Of a stretch of DNA of 64,000 bases, positions 1-9,365 are shown one piece after another. The DNA lies in NCBI RefSeq assembly GCF_027921845.1, contig NZ_BSEN01000006.1, positions 516,272 through 580,271 on the forward strand, given 5' to 3'. Each line of letters starts with the position of its first letter. The stretch's first letter is position 1. Under the pieces are notes generated by a model. It had not been told where the DNA came from. It made no database searches and was given only the letters and a program-made list of their open reading frames with translations. The position numbers and the translations under genes were made by a program. The DNA is from Leifsonia poae. GTDB lineage: Bacteria; Actinomycetota; Actinomycetes; Actinomycetales; Microbacteriaceae.

Positions 1-59
1 CCGTCGCGGTTAGGCTGTCGAGCACCGGTACACCCGCTGCCGCATCTGGGGGTCACGAG

Positions 60-680
60 ATGACGCCGTCGACACCGCTCTGGGCGCCGTACTACGCCGC
101 GCCGCTCATCCAGAGCGTCCGCCGTTTCTGGAGGAAGTACGCCCGCTTCGACGGGCGCGCGAGCCGGAGCGAGTACTGGTGGTGGGCGCTCGCGAACGCG
201 GTCGTCGTCGGGGCCATCTATCTGGTGATGCTGCTCGGCGGCCTAGCCGGCTCCACGACGGATGCAGAGGGCCGCTACCGGGCGGGCCCCGGCCTGGCGG
301 TGGGCGTCGCGCTGCTCGTGCTGTGGGGGCTTGCGACGCTGGTGCCGAGCATCGCGTTGCACGCACGGCGGCTGCACGATGTCGACCTCAGCGCCTGGCT
401 GCTGCTGCTCGTGCTCGTGCCCAGCCTCGGCGCCCTGGCCATCTTCGTGATGACACTGCTCCCGCCGAACCCCAGGGGTGCGCGATTCGACCGGCCCGAC
501 GACGAGATCCCCGGCTACGTGGCGGACGCGACCGGGGCCCAGCCGACGCCTCGTGAGTTCGGCTGGCCCGACTATCCGCTGCCGTACGCGAGCCCGGCCG
601 GCGGTCAGCCCCTCTATGCCGAGCCGCGCAACCCGCCGGCGCCGCCGGCCGACACTGATCCTGACGCCGACGCACCCTGA
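60..680 (+). CDS. DUF805 family membrane protein
   Basis: This 206-residue integral membrane protein has the DUF805 hallmarks: an N-terminal amphipathic stretch ending in FDGRASRSEYWWW (residues 30-42), hydrophobic segments at about 42-64, 78-100 and 112-134, and the conserved ARRLHDVDLSAW between the last two. The family is widespread in bacteria, and its biochemical role is unknown. After residue 140 comes a Pro/Ala-rich, acidic cytoplasmic-type tail, a common actinobacterial extension. The ATG follows a GGGGGT ribosome site. The gene stands alone and is closed by a strong hairpin immediately downstream. Confidence 0.85.
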   Translation: MTPSTPLWAPYYAAPLIQSVRRFWRKYARFDGRASRSEYWWWALANAVVVGAIYLVMLLGGLAGSTTDAEGRYRAGPGLAVGVALLVLWGLATLVPSIALHARRLHDVDLSAWLLLLVLVPSLGALAIFVMTLLPPNPRGARFDRPDDEIPGYVADATGAQPTPREFGWPDYPLPYASPAGGQPLYAEPRNPPAPPADTDPDADAP

Positions 681-690
681 CCCCGTACGC

Positions 691-733
691 AGAGAACGGC
701 CCCCGCTGCGCATCGCGGCGGGGGCCGTTCTCT
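691..733. terminator. Strong bidirectional hairpin
   Basis: Arms 691-710 and 714-733 pair over 20 bp with one G-T wobble around a 3-base loop. The hairpin sits between two convergent genes, so it probably stops transcription from both sides. There is no long T-run. Confidence 0.75.
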
Positions 734-747
734 ATACGGGTCGTGCC

Positions 748-1032
748 TCAGGCGACGGCGCCGATGGCGAAGCTCACGGCTCCGTCGGCGTCCACCTGAG
801 CATCGAGCACCTTGTCGTCCAGTGCGACGGCTGCGCTCGGCTCGAGGAACAGCCGGGCTCCCGAGACCTCCACGACCTGGTCGGCCGGCTCGGGGATCGG
901 CGCCACGGCGGCGGCGAAGGCGGTGTTCTGCGGGTTGCTGCTCGCGATGCGCAGACCGGCGTCCTCCGTCTCGGTGTTCTGACCGGTGAGGGTCTTGACG
1001 ATCGTGCTGGCGTTTTCAGTCAGGGTGAGCAT
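748..1032 (-). CDS. HesB/IscA-like protein without cysteines
   Basis: This 94-residue protein resembles the A-type iron-sulfur carrier fold (HesB/IscA/ErpA): an N-terminal helix (MLTLTENASTIVKTL), a GLRIASS strand, and a VSGARLFLEPSAAVALDDKVLDA block like the family's conserved core. The three cysteines that bind the cluster in true carriers are all missing, and the protein contains no Cys at all. It therefore cannot act as a classical Fe-S scaffold. Such Cys-less paralogues are common in actinobacteria and have no assigned function. The start at 1032 is chosen because GGAAGGAGAG lies just upstream; a longer in-frame extension lacks similarity. Confidence 0.75.
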   Translation of the reverse strand: MLTLTENASTIVKTLTGQNTETEDAGLRIASSNPQNTAFAAAVAPIPEPADQVVEVSGARLFLEPSAAVALDDKVLDAQVDADGAVSFAIGAVA

Positions 1033-1222
1033 GTGCTCTCCTTCCAGTTGCGGTCCAGAACGCCCTACGTTCCCGCGACCGGCGGAATGCATCAAGTGCT
1101 TCGCGGCGATTGCCAGGAACCACTCAAGAACCTCGGGATGCGCCGTGCCGGCGCTGTTCGACGACCGCCCCGGGCGCTGTGAACACATAGACACTGCGAC
1201 CCAGCGCCCGCAGAATGGGGAC

Positions 1223-2314
1223 GTGTCCACCACCGACCCCGCAGCCGCTGCGCACGCCGCCGACCACGATCACACGGGCGGTTCGCACGATGCCGGCCAC
1301 GACTGCTGCGCGCCGTCCCGCCAGGGGCTGACGCTCGGCGCACGCCCCATCTCCGGGGCCCTGACGGTCAGTGCGACCGCCGTGGCCGGCCACGACATCC
1401 CGCAGGCGCGCATCCCGGCGCAGACCTTCGCGATGGGCGATCGGCACGGTGACGACCGGTGGGGCGACGGCGAGACGCCCGTGCATCCGGTGACGCTGGC
1501 GGCGTTCTCGATCGACACCACCAGCGTCACGAACGCCGCGTTCGCGCGCTTCGTCGACGCCACCGGGTATCGCACGGAGGCCGAGACGTTCGGATACTCG
1601 GCCGTGTTCCACCTCGCGCTCGCCGCCGACGACGAGGACATCCTCGGCCAGCCGCCTCAGACGCCGTGGTGGCTCGGGGTCGCCGGATCGGACTGGCGGC
1701 ATCCGGGCGGGCGTCACTCGTCGATCGACGGCCTGGACGAGCATCCGGCGGTGCACCTCAGCTGGAACGACGCGCAGGCGTACTGCGCGTGGGCCGGCCG
1801 GCGGCTGCCGACGGAGGCGGAGTGGGAGTGCGCGTCGCGGGGCGGGCTCGACGGCGCCCGCTACCCGTGGGGCGATGAGCGCGGCGGGCTCGAGACGGCG
1901 TCCGGTGCGGCGGCGCCCGATGCGGCCTCGGACGAAGCAGCTGCGGCCGACGTGGCCGCGCCCGACCCGTGGCGGACGAACATCTGGCAGGGCGACTTCC
2001 CCGGAGTCAACACGACGGCCGACGGATTCTTGACCACCGCGCCCGTGCACACCTTCGAGCCGAACGCGTACGGACTGTGGCAGACCGTCGGCAACGTCTG
2101 GGAATGGTGCGCCGACTGGTACGACGCCGGTTACTACGCGGTGTCCAGCCCGGCGGATCCGACGGGCCCGGCCGAGGGCACCCAGCGCGTGATGCGCGGC
2201 GGGTCGTTCCTCTGCCACGACTCGTACTGCAACCGCTACCGCAATGCCGCGCGCTCGTCGAACACGCCCGACTCCTCGATGGCGAACACCGGCTTCCGCA
2301 CGGTCGCCCTCTGA
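1223..2314 (+). CDS. Formylglycine-generating enzyme (sulfatase-modifying factor)
   Basis: This 363-residue protein has the FGE-sulfatase fold: PAQTFAMGDRHGDDRWGDGETPVHPVTL early, WNDAQAYCAWAGRRLPTEAEWE in the middle and a GGSFLCHDSYCNRYRNAAR block near the end. Cys331 and Cys336 match the copper-binding active-site pair of aerobic FGE (human C336/C341), so the enzyme is probably functional. It would oxidise a cysteine in sulfatases to C-alpha-formylglycine. GTG 1223 is the likely start; the frame is open further upstream but loses similarity and overlaps the divergent HesB-like gene. The His/Cys-rich N-terminal 40 residues precede the domain. No sulfatase gene lies in the window. Confidence 0.88.
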   Translation: MSTTDPAAAAHAADHDHTGGSHDAGHDCCAPSRQGLTLGARPISGALTVSATAVAGHDIPQARIPAQTFAMGDRHGDDRWGDGETPVHPVTLAAFSIDTTSVTNAAFARFVDATGYRTEAETFGYSAVFHLALAADDEDILGQPPQTPWWLGVAGSDWRHPGGRHSSIDGLDEHPAVHLSWNDAQAYCAWAGRRLPTEAEWECASRGGLDGARYPWGDERGGLETASGAAAPDAASDEAAAADVAAPDPWRTNIWQGDFPGVNTTADGFLTTAPVHTFEPNAYGLWQTVGNVWEWCADWYDAGYYAVSSPADPTGPAEGTQRVMRGGSFLCHDSYCNRYRNAARSSNTPDSSMANTGFRTVAL

Positions 2315-2358
2315 GCCTCGCCCGGCGCGCCGGGTTGTCGCGACTGGCGCCGGGGGCG

Positions 2359-2904
2359 CTAGCCGCCGACGGCCGCGAGGAACTCCCGGTTGAACGCGGG
2401 CAGGTCGTCCGGCTTGCGCGAGGAGACGAGGGGGAACGCGCCGTCGTCGACCACGACCTCCTGGTCGACCCACTCGGCGCCCGCGTTGCGGTAGTCGGTC
2501 TGCAGGCTGGGCCAGCTGGTGAGCGTGCGGCCGTCGACGATGCCTGCCTCGATCAGCACCCATCCGCCGTGGCAGATCACCCCGATCGGCTTGCCCGCAC
2601 CGGCGAAGGCCTTGAGCAGGGCCACCGCCTCAGGCTGGGTGCGCACCTCGTCGCCGTTCGCGACACCTCCGGGAAGCATGACCGCGTCGTAGTCGTCGGC
2701 GGATGCCTCGGCGAGCGTCACATCCACCGGGAACGTGTCCGCCTTGTCCAGGTGGTTGAACGCCTGAACGGTCCCCGCCTCCGCCGAGATCAGCTTCGGC
2801 GTGCCGCCGGCATCGGTGACCGCCTTCCACGGCTCCACCAGCTCGGCCTGCTCGATTCCCTCTGCAGCCACCACGAATGCGATCGTCTTTCCTTCGAGAG
2901 TCAT
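2359..2904 (-). CDS. PfpI/DJ-1 family protein (type 1 glutamine amidotransferase-like)
   Basis: This 181-residue protein of the DJ-1/PfpI superfamily has a nucleophile elbow at GVICHGGW with Cys111 and His112, and an acidic partner in the EGIEQAEL segment (residues 15-22). Members include intracellular protease-like, glyoxalase III-like and protein deglycase proteins involved in stress protection; which activity applies cannot be read from sequence. The start at 2904 is supported by AGAAGGAGGAG, and the frame upstream of it looks non-homologous. It is divergent from an aldo/keto reductase with about 95 bp between starts, so the two may share a stress-responsive promoter region. Confidence 0.85.
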   Translation of the reverse strand: MTLEGKTIAFVVAAEGIEQAELVEPWKAVTDAGGTPKLISAEAGTVQAFNHLDKADTFPVDVTLAEASADDYDAVMLPGGVANGDEVRTQPEAVALLKAFAGAGKPIGVICHGGWVLIEAGIVDGRTLTSWPSLQTDYRNAGAEWVDQEVVVDDGAFPLVSSRKPDDLPAFNREFLAAVGG

Positions 2905-2998
2905 CCGACTCCTCCTTCTGCTCGTCTGGGACGTCATCCGGGACGTCGTCCTGGGTCGTCACACCATCCGTACGCCTTCAGCGCGCGAGAATGAACCC

Positions 2999-3832
2999 AT
3001 GGCGCTCATTCCCGAGATCCCCCTGATCCCCCTGAACGACGGCAACCGCATCCCGCAGCTCGGCTACGGCGTGTACAAGATCCCCGAATCCGAGACGCCG
3101 GATGCCGTGCTCACCGCCCTCGACGCCGGATACCGCCACATCGACACGGCCGCCTTCTACGACAACGAGCGGGGGGTCGGCGAGGGCATCCGGCGCAGCG
3201 GGATCGACCGCGACGAGATATTCGTCACGACCAAGGTCTGGTGGGACCGGAACGGCTACGACAGCACGCTCCGCTCGTTCGACGAGAGTCTGGAGCGGCT
3301 CGGTTTCGAGACGGTCGACCTGTTCCTGATCCACTGGCCGGCGCCGAAGCACGACAAGTACGTGGACACCTGGAGGGCGCTCGAGCGCATCCGGGCGGAA
3401 GGGCGGGCGCGGTCGATCGGCGTCGCGAACTTCCACATCCACCACCTCGAGCGTCTGGCCAGGGAGACGGAGTCGGTTCCCGCGGTGAACCAGGTGGAGC
3501 TGCACCCGTGGCTGCCGCAGAGCGACGTGCGCGCGTACGACGCGTCGCACGGGATCGTGACCGAGGCGTGGTCGCCGCTCGCCCGCGGACGCATCCTCGG
3601 CAACGAGCCGCTCGAAGCCCTGGCGCGCAAGCACGGCGTGACTCCGGCGCAGATCGTGATCCGCTGGCAGCTCCAGCTCGGCAACGTGGTCATCCCGAAG
3701 TCGGTCACTCCGGAGCGCATCCGCCAGAACCTCGACGTCTTCGGGTTCGAGCTCGACGCCGACGACCTCGCCGTGATCGCCGGGCTCGAGACGGGCGAGC
3801 GCACCGGCAAAGACCCCGACGACCTCGGCTGA
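2999..3832 (+). CDS. Aldo/keto reductase (2,5-diketo-gluconate reductase type)
   Basis: This 277-residue NADPH-dependent oxidoreductase has the complete AKR catalytic tetrad: Asp49 and Tyr54 in DAGYRHIDTAAFYDNE, Lys79 in VTTKVWW and His112 in FLIHWP. The IPKSVTPERIRQNLDVFGFEL block near the C terminus is the cofactor-binding signature. Members of this group reduce aldehydes, ketoaldehydes such as methylglyoxal, and 2,5-diketogluconate; the substrate here is not predictable. The start ATG 2999 gives the usual family length. It overlaps nothing and faces a convergent peptidase gene. Confidence 0.9.
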   Translation: MALIPEIPLIPLNDGNRIPQLGYGVYKIPESETPDAVLTALDAGYRHIDTAAFYDNERGVGEGIRRSGIDRDEIFVTTKVWWDRNGYDSTLRSFDESLERLGFETVDLFLIHWPAPKHDKYVDTWRALERIRAEGRARSIGVANFHIHHLERLARETESVPAVNQVELHPWLPQSDVRAYDASHGIVTEAWSPLARGRILGNEPLEALARKHGVTPAQIVIRWQLQLGNVVIPKSVTPERIRQNLDVFGFELDADDLAVIAGLETGERTGKDPDDLG

Positions 3833-3877
3833 GCGCCCCGACTCGATCAGAAGCGCCGCTGCGGGGCGCGAGCGCGG

Positions 3878-6028
3878 CTACTCGCCGGTCGGGTGCGCTC
3901 CCACCGCATCCACCAGCCACGCGTACGAGAACGCGCGCTCGCGCCACGCGGAGTAGCGACCGGAGACGCCGCCGTGCCCGGCCGCCATCTCGATCTTCAG
4001 CAGCGCATCCGCCCCGACCTCGCGCAGCCGCGCCACCCACTTCGCCGGCTCGACGTAGAGCACGCGGGTGTCGTTGAGGCTGGTGACCGCCAGGATGCGC
4101 GGGTAGTGCGTCTGGTGCACGTTCTCGAGCGGCGAGTACGACTTCATGTACGCGTAGACCTCGGCGTCGTGCAGCGGGTCGCCCCACTCGTCCCACTCGG
4201 TCACCGTCAGCGGCAGCGACGGGTCCAGGATGCTCGTCAGAGGGTCGACGAACGGAACCTCGGCCAGGATTCCCGAGAAGTAGCGCGGCGCGAGGTTCGC
4301 GACGGCGCCCATCAGGAGGCCGCCGGCGCTCCCGCCCTGGGCGGCGAGGCGGTCGGGGGCCGTCCATCCGGTGTCGATCAGATGGCGGGCGCTCTCGACG
4401 AAGTCGGTGAACGTGTTCTTCTTGTGCAGCTTCTTGCCGTTCTCGTACCAGAGCCGGCCGAGCTCGCCGCCGCCGCGCACGTGGGCGATGGCGAAGACGA
4501 TGCCGCGGTCGAGCAGGCTGAGGCGCGGGATGCCGAACGACGGGTCCATGCTCGCCTCGTACGAGCCGTACCCGTAGAGCACGAGCGGCGCCGGCTCGCC
4601 GGGGGTCACGAGGTCGCGGCGGTAGACGAGCGAGATCGGGATGCGCGTCCCGTCCTTGGCCGTCGCCCATTCGCGCTTCTGCTCAAACAGGCTGGGATCG
4701 AAGTCGCCCAGCACGGCCTGCTGCTTCCGCTTGCGGAGCTCGCGGGTGCGCACGTCGTAGTCGTAGACGGTCGAAGGGGTCACGAAGCTGCCGTAGCCGA
4801 GCCGCAGCGTCGGCTGCGTCCACTCCGGGTTGCCGCCGGCGCCGACGGTGAAGACCTCCTCGTCGAAGTGCAGCTCGTGCAGGGTGTCGTCGTCCGAACC
4901 GTTCTCGGGGAGGCAGGCGACGGCGATGCGGGTGAGGCCCTCGCGGCGGTACTCGACGGCGACGAAGTCGCGGAACGCGTCGACGCTCTCGAGCCGCACG
5001 GCCGGGTTGTGAGGGAGCAGGACGCGCCGATGGCCCTGCGGGTCTTCGGCGGCGACGCTGATGAGCTCGAAGTTGATCGCGTCGGCGTTGTGCACGATGA
5101 GCAGACGGTCGCGGCCGTCGACGACGGCGTGCTCGACCTCGTACTCGACGCCGTCCACCCGCGGCCAGACGACGGTGAAGTCGCCGGTCGGGTCGTCCGA
5201 CGAGAGCAGCCAGGTCTCGCTCGTGATGTTGGAGCCCGCCTCGATCATCAGGAACCGGCGGCTGCGGGTGAGGCCGACGCCGACGAAGTACCGCTCATCG
5301 GGTTCGTGGAAGACGAGCGTGTCCGTGGAGGCGTCGTCGCCGTTCGCCGGGCCGACGCCCACCGGATGCCGCCACACGGTGTCCGGGCGCCACGCGTCGT
5401 CCACCGTCGTGTAGAACACGAAAGCTCCGGTCTGGTCGAAGAGGGCACCGGCGCTGGTGCCCGTGATCTCGTCGGGGAACTCCACGCCGTCGTCGACGAG
5501 GGAGCGGATGCGGATCGTGTAGCGCTCGTCGCCCTCGGTGTCGACCGCCCAGAGCAGGCGGGTGCCGTCCGCGCTCACGTCGAAGCTGCCGAGCGAGTAG
5601 AAGTCGTGGCCCTTCGCCTCGACGTTGTCGTCGAGCAGGATCTGCTCGCCGGGGAGCCCGTTGCGCTGCGCGTCCTCGTCGAGCGCCGGCGGCTCCCAGT
5701 CGTCGGGGTCGGCGATCGGGGCGCGGCAATGCACGCCGTACTGCTTCCCCTCGACCGTGCGGGTGTAATACCACCAGTCGCCCTCGCGGGTGGGCACGCT
5801 CAGGTCGGTCTCCCGGGTGCGGTCCTTGACCTCTTCGAAGATCTGCTCCCGCAGCAGGGACAGGTGATCGGTGCGCGCGTTGGTGTACGCGTTCTCCTCG
5901 TGCAGGTGGGCGGTGACCGTCGGATCGTCCTTCTCGCGCAGCCACTCGTAGTCGTCGATGTACACGTCGCCGTGGTGGACGCGTTCGGTCGGTCGCTTGG
6001 GTGTCGTGGGCGGCGTGAGCATGCTCAC
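3878..6028 (-). CDS. ptrB: Oligopeptidase B, prolyl oligopeptidase (S9A) family
   Basis: This 716-residue serine peptidase has an N-terminal beta-propeller (about residues 70-420) and a C-terminal alpha/beta-hydrolase domain. The catalytic triad is visible as Ser567 (GGSAGGLL), Asp653 (SLNDTRV) and His685 (AAGHGGVSGRYS). Oligopeptidase B cuts short peptides after Arg or Lys in the cytoplasm, and no signal peptide is present. GTG 6028 overlaps the stop codon of the upstream FUSC gene as GTGA, implying translational coupling; an ATG two codons later is an alternative start. Confidence 0.9.
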   Translation of the reverse strand: MSMLTPPTTPKRPTERVHHGDVYIDDYEWLREKDDPTVTAHLHEENAYTNARTDHLSLLREQIFEEVKDRTRETDLSVPTREGDWWYYTRTVEGKQYGVHCRAPIADPDDWEPPALDEDAQRNGLPGEQILLDDNVEAKGHDFYSLGSFDVSADGTRLLWAVDTEGDERYTIRIRSLVDDGVEFPDEITGTSAGALFDQTGAFVFYTTVDDAWRPDTVWRHPVGVGPANGDDASTDTLVFHEPDERYFVGVGLTRSRRFLMIEAGSNITSETWLLSSDDPTGDFTVVWPRVDGVEYEVEHAVVDGRDRLLIVHNADAINFELISVAAEDPQGHRRVLLPHNPAVRLESVDAFRDFVAVEYRREGLTRIAVACLPENGSDDDTLHELHFDEEVFTVGAGGNPEWTQPTLRLGYGSFVTPSTVYDYDVRTRELRKRKQQAVLGDFDPSLFEQKREWATAKDGTRIPISLVYRRDLVTPGEPAPLVLYGYGSYEASMDPSFGIPRLSLLDRGIVFAIAHVRGGGELGRLWYENGKKLHKKNTFTDFVESARHLIDTGWTAPDRLAAQGGSAGGLLMGAVANLAPRYFSGILAEVPFVDPLTSILDPSLPLTVTEWDEWGDPLHDAEVYAYMKSYSPLENVHQTHYPRILAVTSLNDTRVLYVEPAKWVARLREVGADALLKIEMAAGHGGVSGRYSAWRERAFSYAWLVDAVGAHPTGE

Positions 6029-7545
6029 AGGCTACCGGCCCCGTTCCCGCCCGGCAGTGGCGAGGGCGGATCGAGTTGCGCGCGGAGGGCGACGAGAGCC
6101 GTGTGGATGCGGTCGAAGTCGGCGGGTGCGGCGAGAGAGCGGCGTGCGTCGCGCAAGGCGGCGCCGACATCCGCGCGCGAGCGCGGGGCGGGGGAGTCCA
6201 GCGCCGCGGGCAGCGAGGCGGCGACCCGGATGCAGTCGATCGGATGTGCAGGCCCGGACGGGTGAGCGGTCGCACGCCCGACGCCCCTCCGGAGCATCCG
6301 GTGCGCGCTCTGCGTCGGCGCCAGCTGCTCGAGCCGGTCGATCGCGGCGCGGAAGGCGGCGATCCGCTCGGCGCGGCTGGGGGCATCCGGATCGTCGGAG
6401 GACGGGGCGAGTACCCCCGTGAGGGCGAGCAGCGCGTCGGCGAGACGGCGGCGCACGACGTCGGAGCTCCGCACGGGCAGGATGAACCAGCTCGCTGCGA
6501 TGCCGATCAGTGCGCCGACCACGATCGCGAGCATCCGTTCGGCGAGCATCCAGCCGAGCGACGCCGGGGCCGCCGGGGTGGTACCGAGGACTCCCTGCAG
6601 CAGGGTGAGCACCAGTGTGATCGTCAGCGCCCAGAAGGCGTAGCTGACGTCGCGCAGCCACGATCCGACGAACAGGGCGGCGAAGATCACGACGACCGCA
6701 CCGAAGCCCGTCGGCTCGACCACGAACGAGAGGGCCACCGCGACGACGGTCCCAGCGAGCGCGCCCGCGACCCTCAGTCCGCTCTTGTAGACGACGTCGC
6801 CGCGCCCACGGTTGCCGGAGCACACGATGAACGCGGTCAGCACGGTCCACATCGCGTGCTCGGGGAAGGCGAGCCATCCGACGACGAAGGCGGCCGTCAG
6901 GGCCGCCGCCATCTGCAGGGCCATCCGGGTGCTGGCGCGAAGCGGGGTGCGCACGGACCCGTCGGCCGGCCGGGCTCGCTCAGCCTTCTGCAGTCCCTCG
7001 GCCCGCGCTGGTGGCGCCGACGCGGATGCGGCACTCACGACACCGGGCACCATCCCGAGTTCGCGGGAGAGCGCGACCCAAGCGATGGCGACGACCGACG
7101 CCGCGACCAGCAGCGCCAGATCGAGCCACGGGTACCCTGTCTTCGGCGCCGCTCCCGGCGCCACCAGCATGGCGACGAAGGGGAGCGTGATCAGCGTTCC
7201 GAGGCGCGATGCGCGCTCGCCGAAGCGCCGCATCCAGATCGGGATGGACATCCCGAGCACGAACGCGACCGCACCCGCGACGGGAACGGCGACCAGCAGC
7301 CAGCCGACGCCCGCGGCGACCAGCCCGACAGCGGGAAGCACGGCCGACGACCTTGCGAACTCGCCGCGGGAGCCGAAGGTGCGCCGCGACAGGGTCAACG
7401 CGATCACGGTCGCGAGCACCGCCGTCGATGAACCGGCGCCGACCCACACGGCGATCCACCACATGGTGGCGCAGGCGGCCGCGGCGGCACCCACGCTGAG
7501 GGCGGCGCGCAGAGCAGCCGGAGCGAGCGCGGAGACCATACGCAT
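6025..7545 (-). CDS. FUSC family membrane protein (putative aromatic-acid/efflux transporter)
   Basis: This roughly 506-residue integral membrane protein has two hydrophobic blocks: one in the N-terminal 150 residues and one in the C-terminal half (MALQMAAALTAAFVVGW onward, with SGNRGRGDVVYKSGLRVAGALAGT). That layout is typical of the FUSC/aromatic acid exporter superfamily (AaeB-like). A cytoplasmic linker separates the blocks and a soluble helical tail follows. The substrate is unknown. The start at 7545 is a choice among close Met codons and has no obvious ribosome site. The stop overlaps the oligopeptidase start, so the two form an operon. Confidence 0.75.
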   Translation of the reverse strand: MRMVSALAPAALRAALSVGAAAAACATMWWIAVWVGAGSSTAVLATVIALTLSRRTFGSRGEFARSSAVLPAVGLVAAGVGWLLVAVPVAGAVAFVLGMSIPIWMRRFGERASRLGTLITLPFVAMLVAPGAAPKTGYPWLDLALLVAASVVAIAWVALSRELGMVPGVVSAASASAPPARAEGLQKAERARPADGSVRTPLRASTRMALQMAAALTAAFVVGWLAFPEHAMWTVLTAFIVCSGNRGRGDVVYKSGLRVAGALAGTVVAVALSFVVEPTGFGAVVVIFAALFVGSWLRDVSYAFWALTITLVLTLLQGVLGTTPAAPASLGWMLAERMLAIVVGALIGIAASWFILPVRSSDVVRRRLADALLALTGVLAPSSDDPDAPSRAERIAAFRAAIDRLEQLAPTQSAHRMLRRGVGRATAHPSGPAHPIDCIRVAASLPAALDSPAPRSRADVGAALRDARRSLAAPADFDRIHTALVALRAQLDPPSPLPGGNGAGSL

Positions 7546-7616
7546 GTGATGACCGTTTCGACGCGAACGAGTGGAAGACATTAAGCATTCTCGGGCATCT
7601 TCCGTATGGTGAGTGG

Positions 7617-9365
7617 ATGACCGACAAGTGGTGGCAGTCAGCCGTCGTCTATCAGATCTATCCGCGCAGCTTCGCCGACTCGAACGGCGACGGGATCGGC
7701 GACCTCCGCGGAGTCATCGACCACCTCGACCACCTCGTCGCTCTCGGCGTCGACGTGCTGTGGCTCTCGCCGATCTACGCGAGCCCGCACGACGACAACG
7801 GCTACGACATCAGCGACTACCAGGCGATCGACCCGCTGTTCGGCACGTTCGAGGACTTCGACGAGCTGCTCGCGGGACTGCACGAGCGCGGCATCAAGCT
7901 CGTGATGGATCTCGTCGTGAACCACACCTCCGACGAGCATCCGTGGTTCGTGGAGTCGGCCTCGTCTCCCGACAGCCCCAAACGCGACTGGTACTGGTGG
8001 CGCCCGCCGCGCGACGGCAAGACGCCGGGGGAGCACAGCGCCGAGCCGAACAACTGGGCGTCGTTCTTCTCCGGCTCGGCCTGGCAGCTCGACCCGGCCA
8101 GCGGCGAGTACTACCTGCACCTCTTCTCGCGCAAGCAGCCCGACCTCAACTGGGAGAACCCGGAGGTGCGCGACGCCGTCTACGCGATGATGAACTGGTG
8201 GCTGGACCGTGGGGTCGACGGCTTCCGGATGGATGTCATCAACCTCATCTCCAAGGTCACCAGCCTGCCCGACGGTGTCGTGGCTCCTGGGGCCCTGTAC
8301 GGCGACGGTTACCCGTACTACGGGCAGGGTCCGCGCATCCACGAGTTCCTGCACGAGATGCACGAGCGCGTGTTCGCCGGGCGCGAGGACCGCTACCTCA
8401 CCGTCGGCGAGATGCCCGGAGTCACGATCGACGAGGCGCAGCTGTTCACCGATCCGGCTCGGGACGAGCTCGACATGGTGTTCCAATTCGAGCACGTCGA
8501 CCTCGACCACGGCCCCGGCGGCAAGTGGGACCACCGCGACGCCACGGTGCTCGACCTCAAGGAGTCCTTCGGCAAGTGGCAGCGCGGCCTCGCCGACGCC
8601 GGCTGGAACAGCCTCTACTGGAACAACCACGACCAGCCCCGGGTGGTCAGCCGGTTCGGCGACGACACGGTCTACTGGCGCGAGTCGGCGACGGCGCTCG
8701 CGACGGTGCTGCACCTGCAGCGGGGGACGCCGTACGTGTACCAGGGCGAGGAACTCGGGATGACCAACGTGCCGTTCCAGGGCATCGAGGACTTCCGCGA
8801 CATCGAGTCGCTGAACTACTACGCCGAGGCCGTCGACGTTCTCGGGGCGTCGCCCGCCGATGTTCTGGCGGCGCTCCGCCGCACCAGCCGCGACAACGCC
8901 CGCACGCCGGTGCAGTGGTCGTCGGCCCCGAACGCCGGCTTCAGCGCCGCGACCCCGTGGATCGAAGCCAACCCGAACTACACGCGCATCAACGCTGCAG
9001 CCGAGCGCGACGATCCGAACTCCGTGTTCGCGTACTACCGGCAGCTCATCGACCTGCGGCACCGCGAGAACGTGGTCGCACGTGGATCGTTCGAGCTGGT
9101 GCTGGCCGAGCACCCGCAGATCTTCGCGTACACGCGCACGCTCGAAGGCCGCCGGATGCTCGTGCTCGTGAATCTCACGGGCGAGGTCGCTGAGTACGAG
9201 CCGGATGCGCTGGCGGGCGCCTCTGCGCCGGCGGTTGACGTGCGGCCGGATCCCGGGAGCTGGAGCGAGGCCGAGTTCGTGCTCGGGAATCTGCCGGACG
9301 GCTCCCGCGCGGCCGACGGGCGGCTCGCCCCGTGGCAGGCGCTCGTGCTCGTGCGCACCGACTGA
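7617..9365 (+). CDS. GH13 alpha-glucosidase (oligo-1,6-glucosidase type)
   Basis: This 582-residue cytoplasmic (beta/alpha)8 enzyme has catalytic residues Asp206 (GFRMDVI), Glu265 (VGEMPG) and Asp339 (NNHDQPR), and the region-V motif QPDLNW typical of GH13 oligo-1,6-glucosidases and alpha-glucosidases. Val207 after the nucleophile is, in this subfamily, associated with preference for alpha-1,6 linkages such as isomaltose and panose; this is family knowledge, not proof. The C-terminal all-beta domain is complete. The start is 7617 with GGTGAG upstream. It is divergent from the FUSC gene across about 70 bp and lies far from the sugar importer at 53-57 kb. Confidence 0.9.
   Translation: MTDKWWQSAVVYQIYPRSFADSNGDGIGDLRGVIDHLDHLVALGVDVLWLSPIYASPHDDNGYDISDYQAIDPLFGTFEDFDELLAGLHERGIKLVMDLVVNHTSDEHPWFVESASSPDSPKRDWYWWRPPRDGKTPGEHSAEPNNWASFFSGSAWQLDPASGEYYLHLFSRKQPDLNWENPEVRDAVYAMMNWWLDRGVDGFRMDVINLISKVTSLPDGVVAPGALYGDGYPYYGQGPRIHEFLHEMHERVFAGREDRYLTVGEMPGVTIDEAQLFTDPARDELDMVFQFEHVDLDHGPGGKWDHRDATVLDLKESFGKWQRGLADAGWNSLYWNNHDQPRVVSRFGDDTVYWRESATALATVLHLQRGTPYVYQGEELGMTNVPFQGIEDFRDIESLNYYAEAVDVLGASPADVLAALRRTSRDNARTPVQWSSAPNAGFSAATPWIEANPNYTRINAAAERDDPNSVFAYYRQLIDLRHRENVVARGSFELVLAEHPQIFAYTRTLEGRRMLVLVNLTGEVAEYEPDALAGASAPAVDVRPDPGSWSEAEFVLGNLPDGSRAADGRLAPWQALVLVRTD

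Noticed and set aside
1124-2563. 479-residue open frame on the - strand
   Set aside because: Antisense shadow of the formylglycine-generating enzyme gene and its neighbour; composition is repetitive Arg/Gly/Val.
3893-6265. 790-residue open frame on the + strand
   Set aside because: It is antisense to oligopeptidase B and FUSC, has Arg/Val/Ala-rich low-complexity composition and no motif; a GC-rich shadow.
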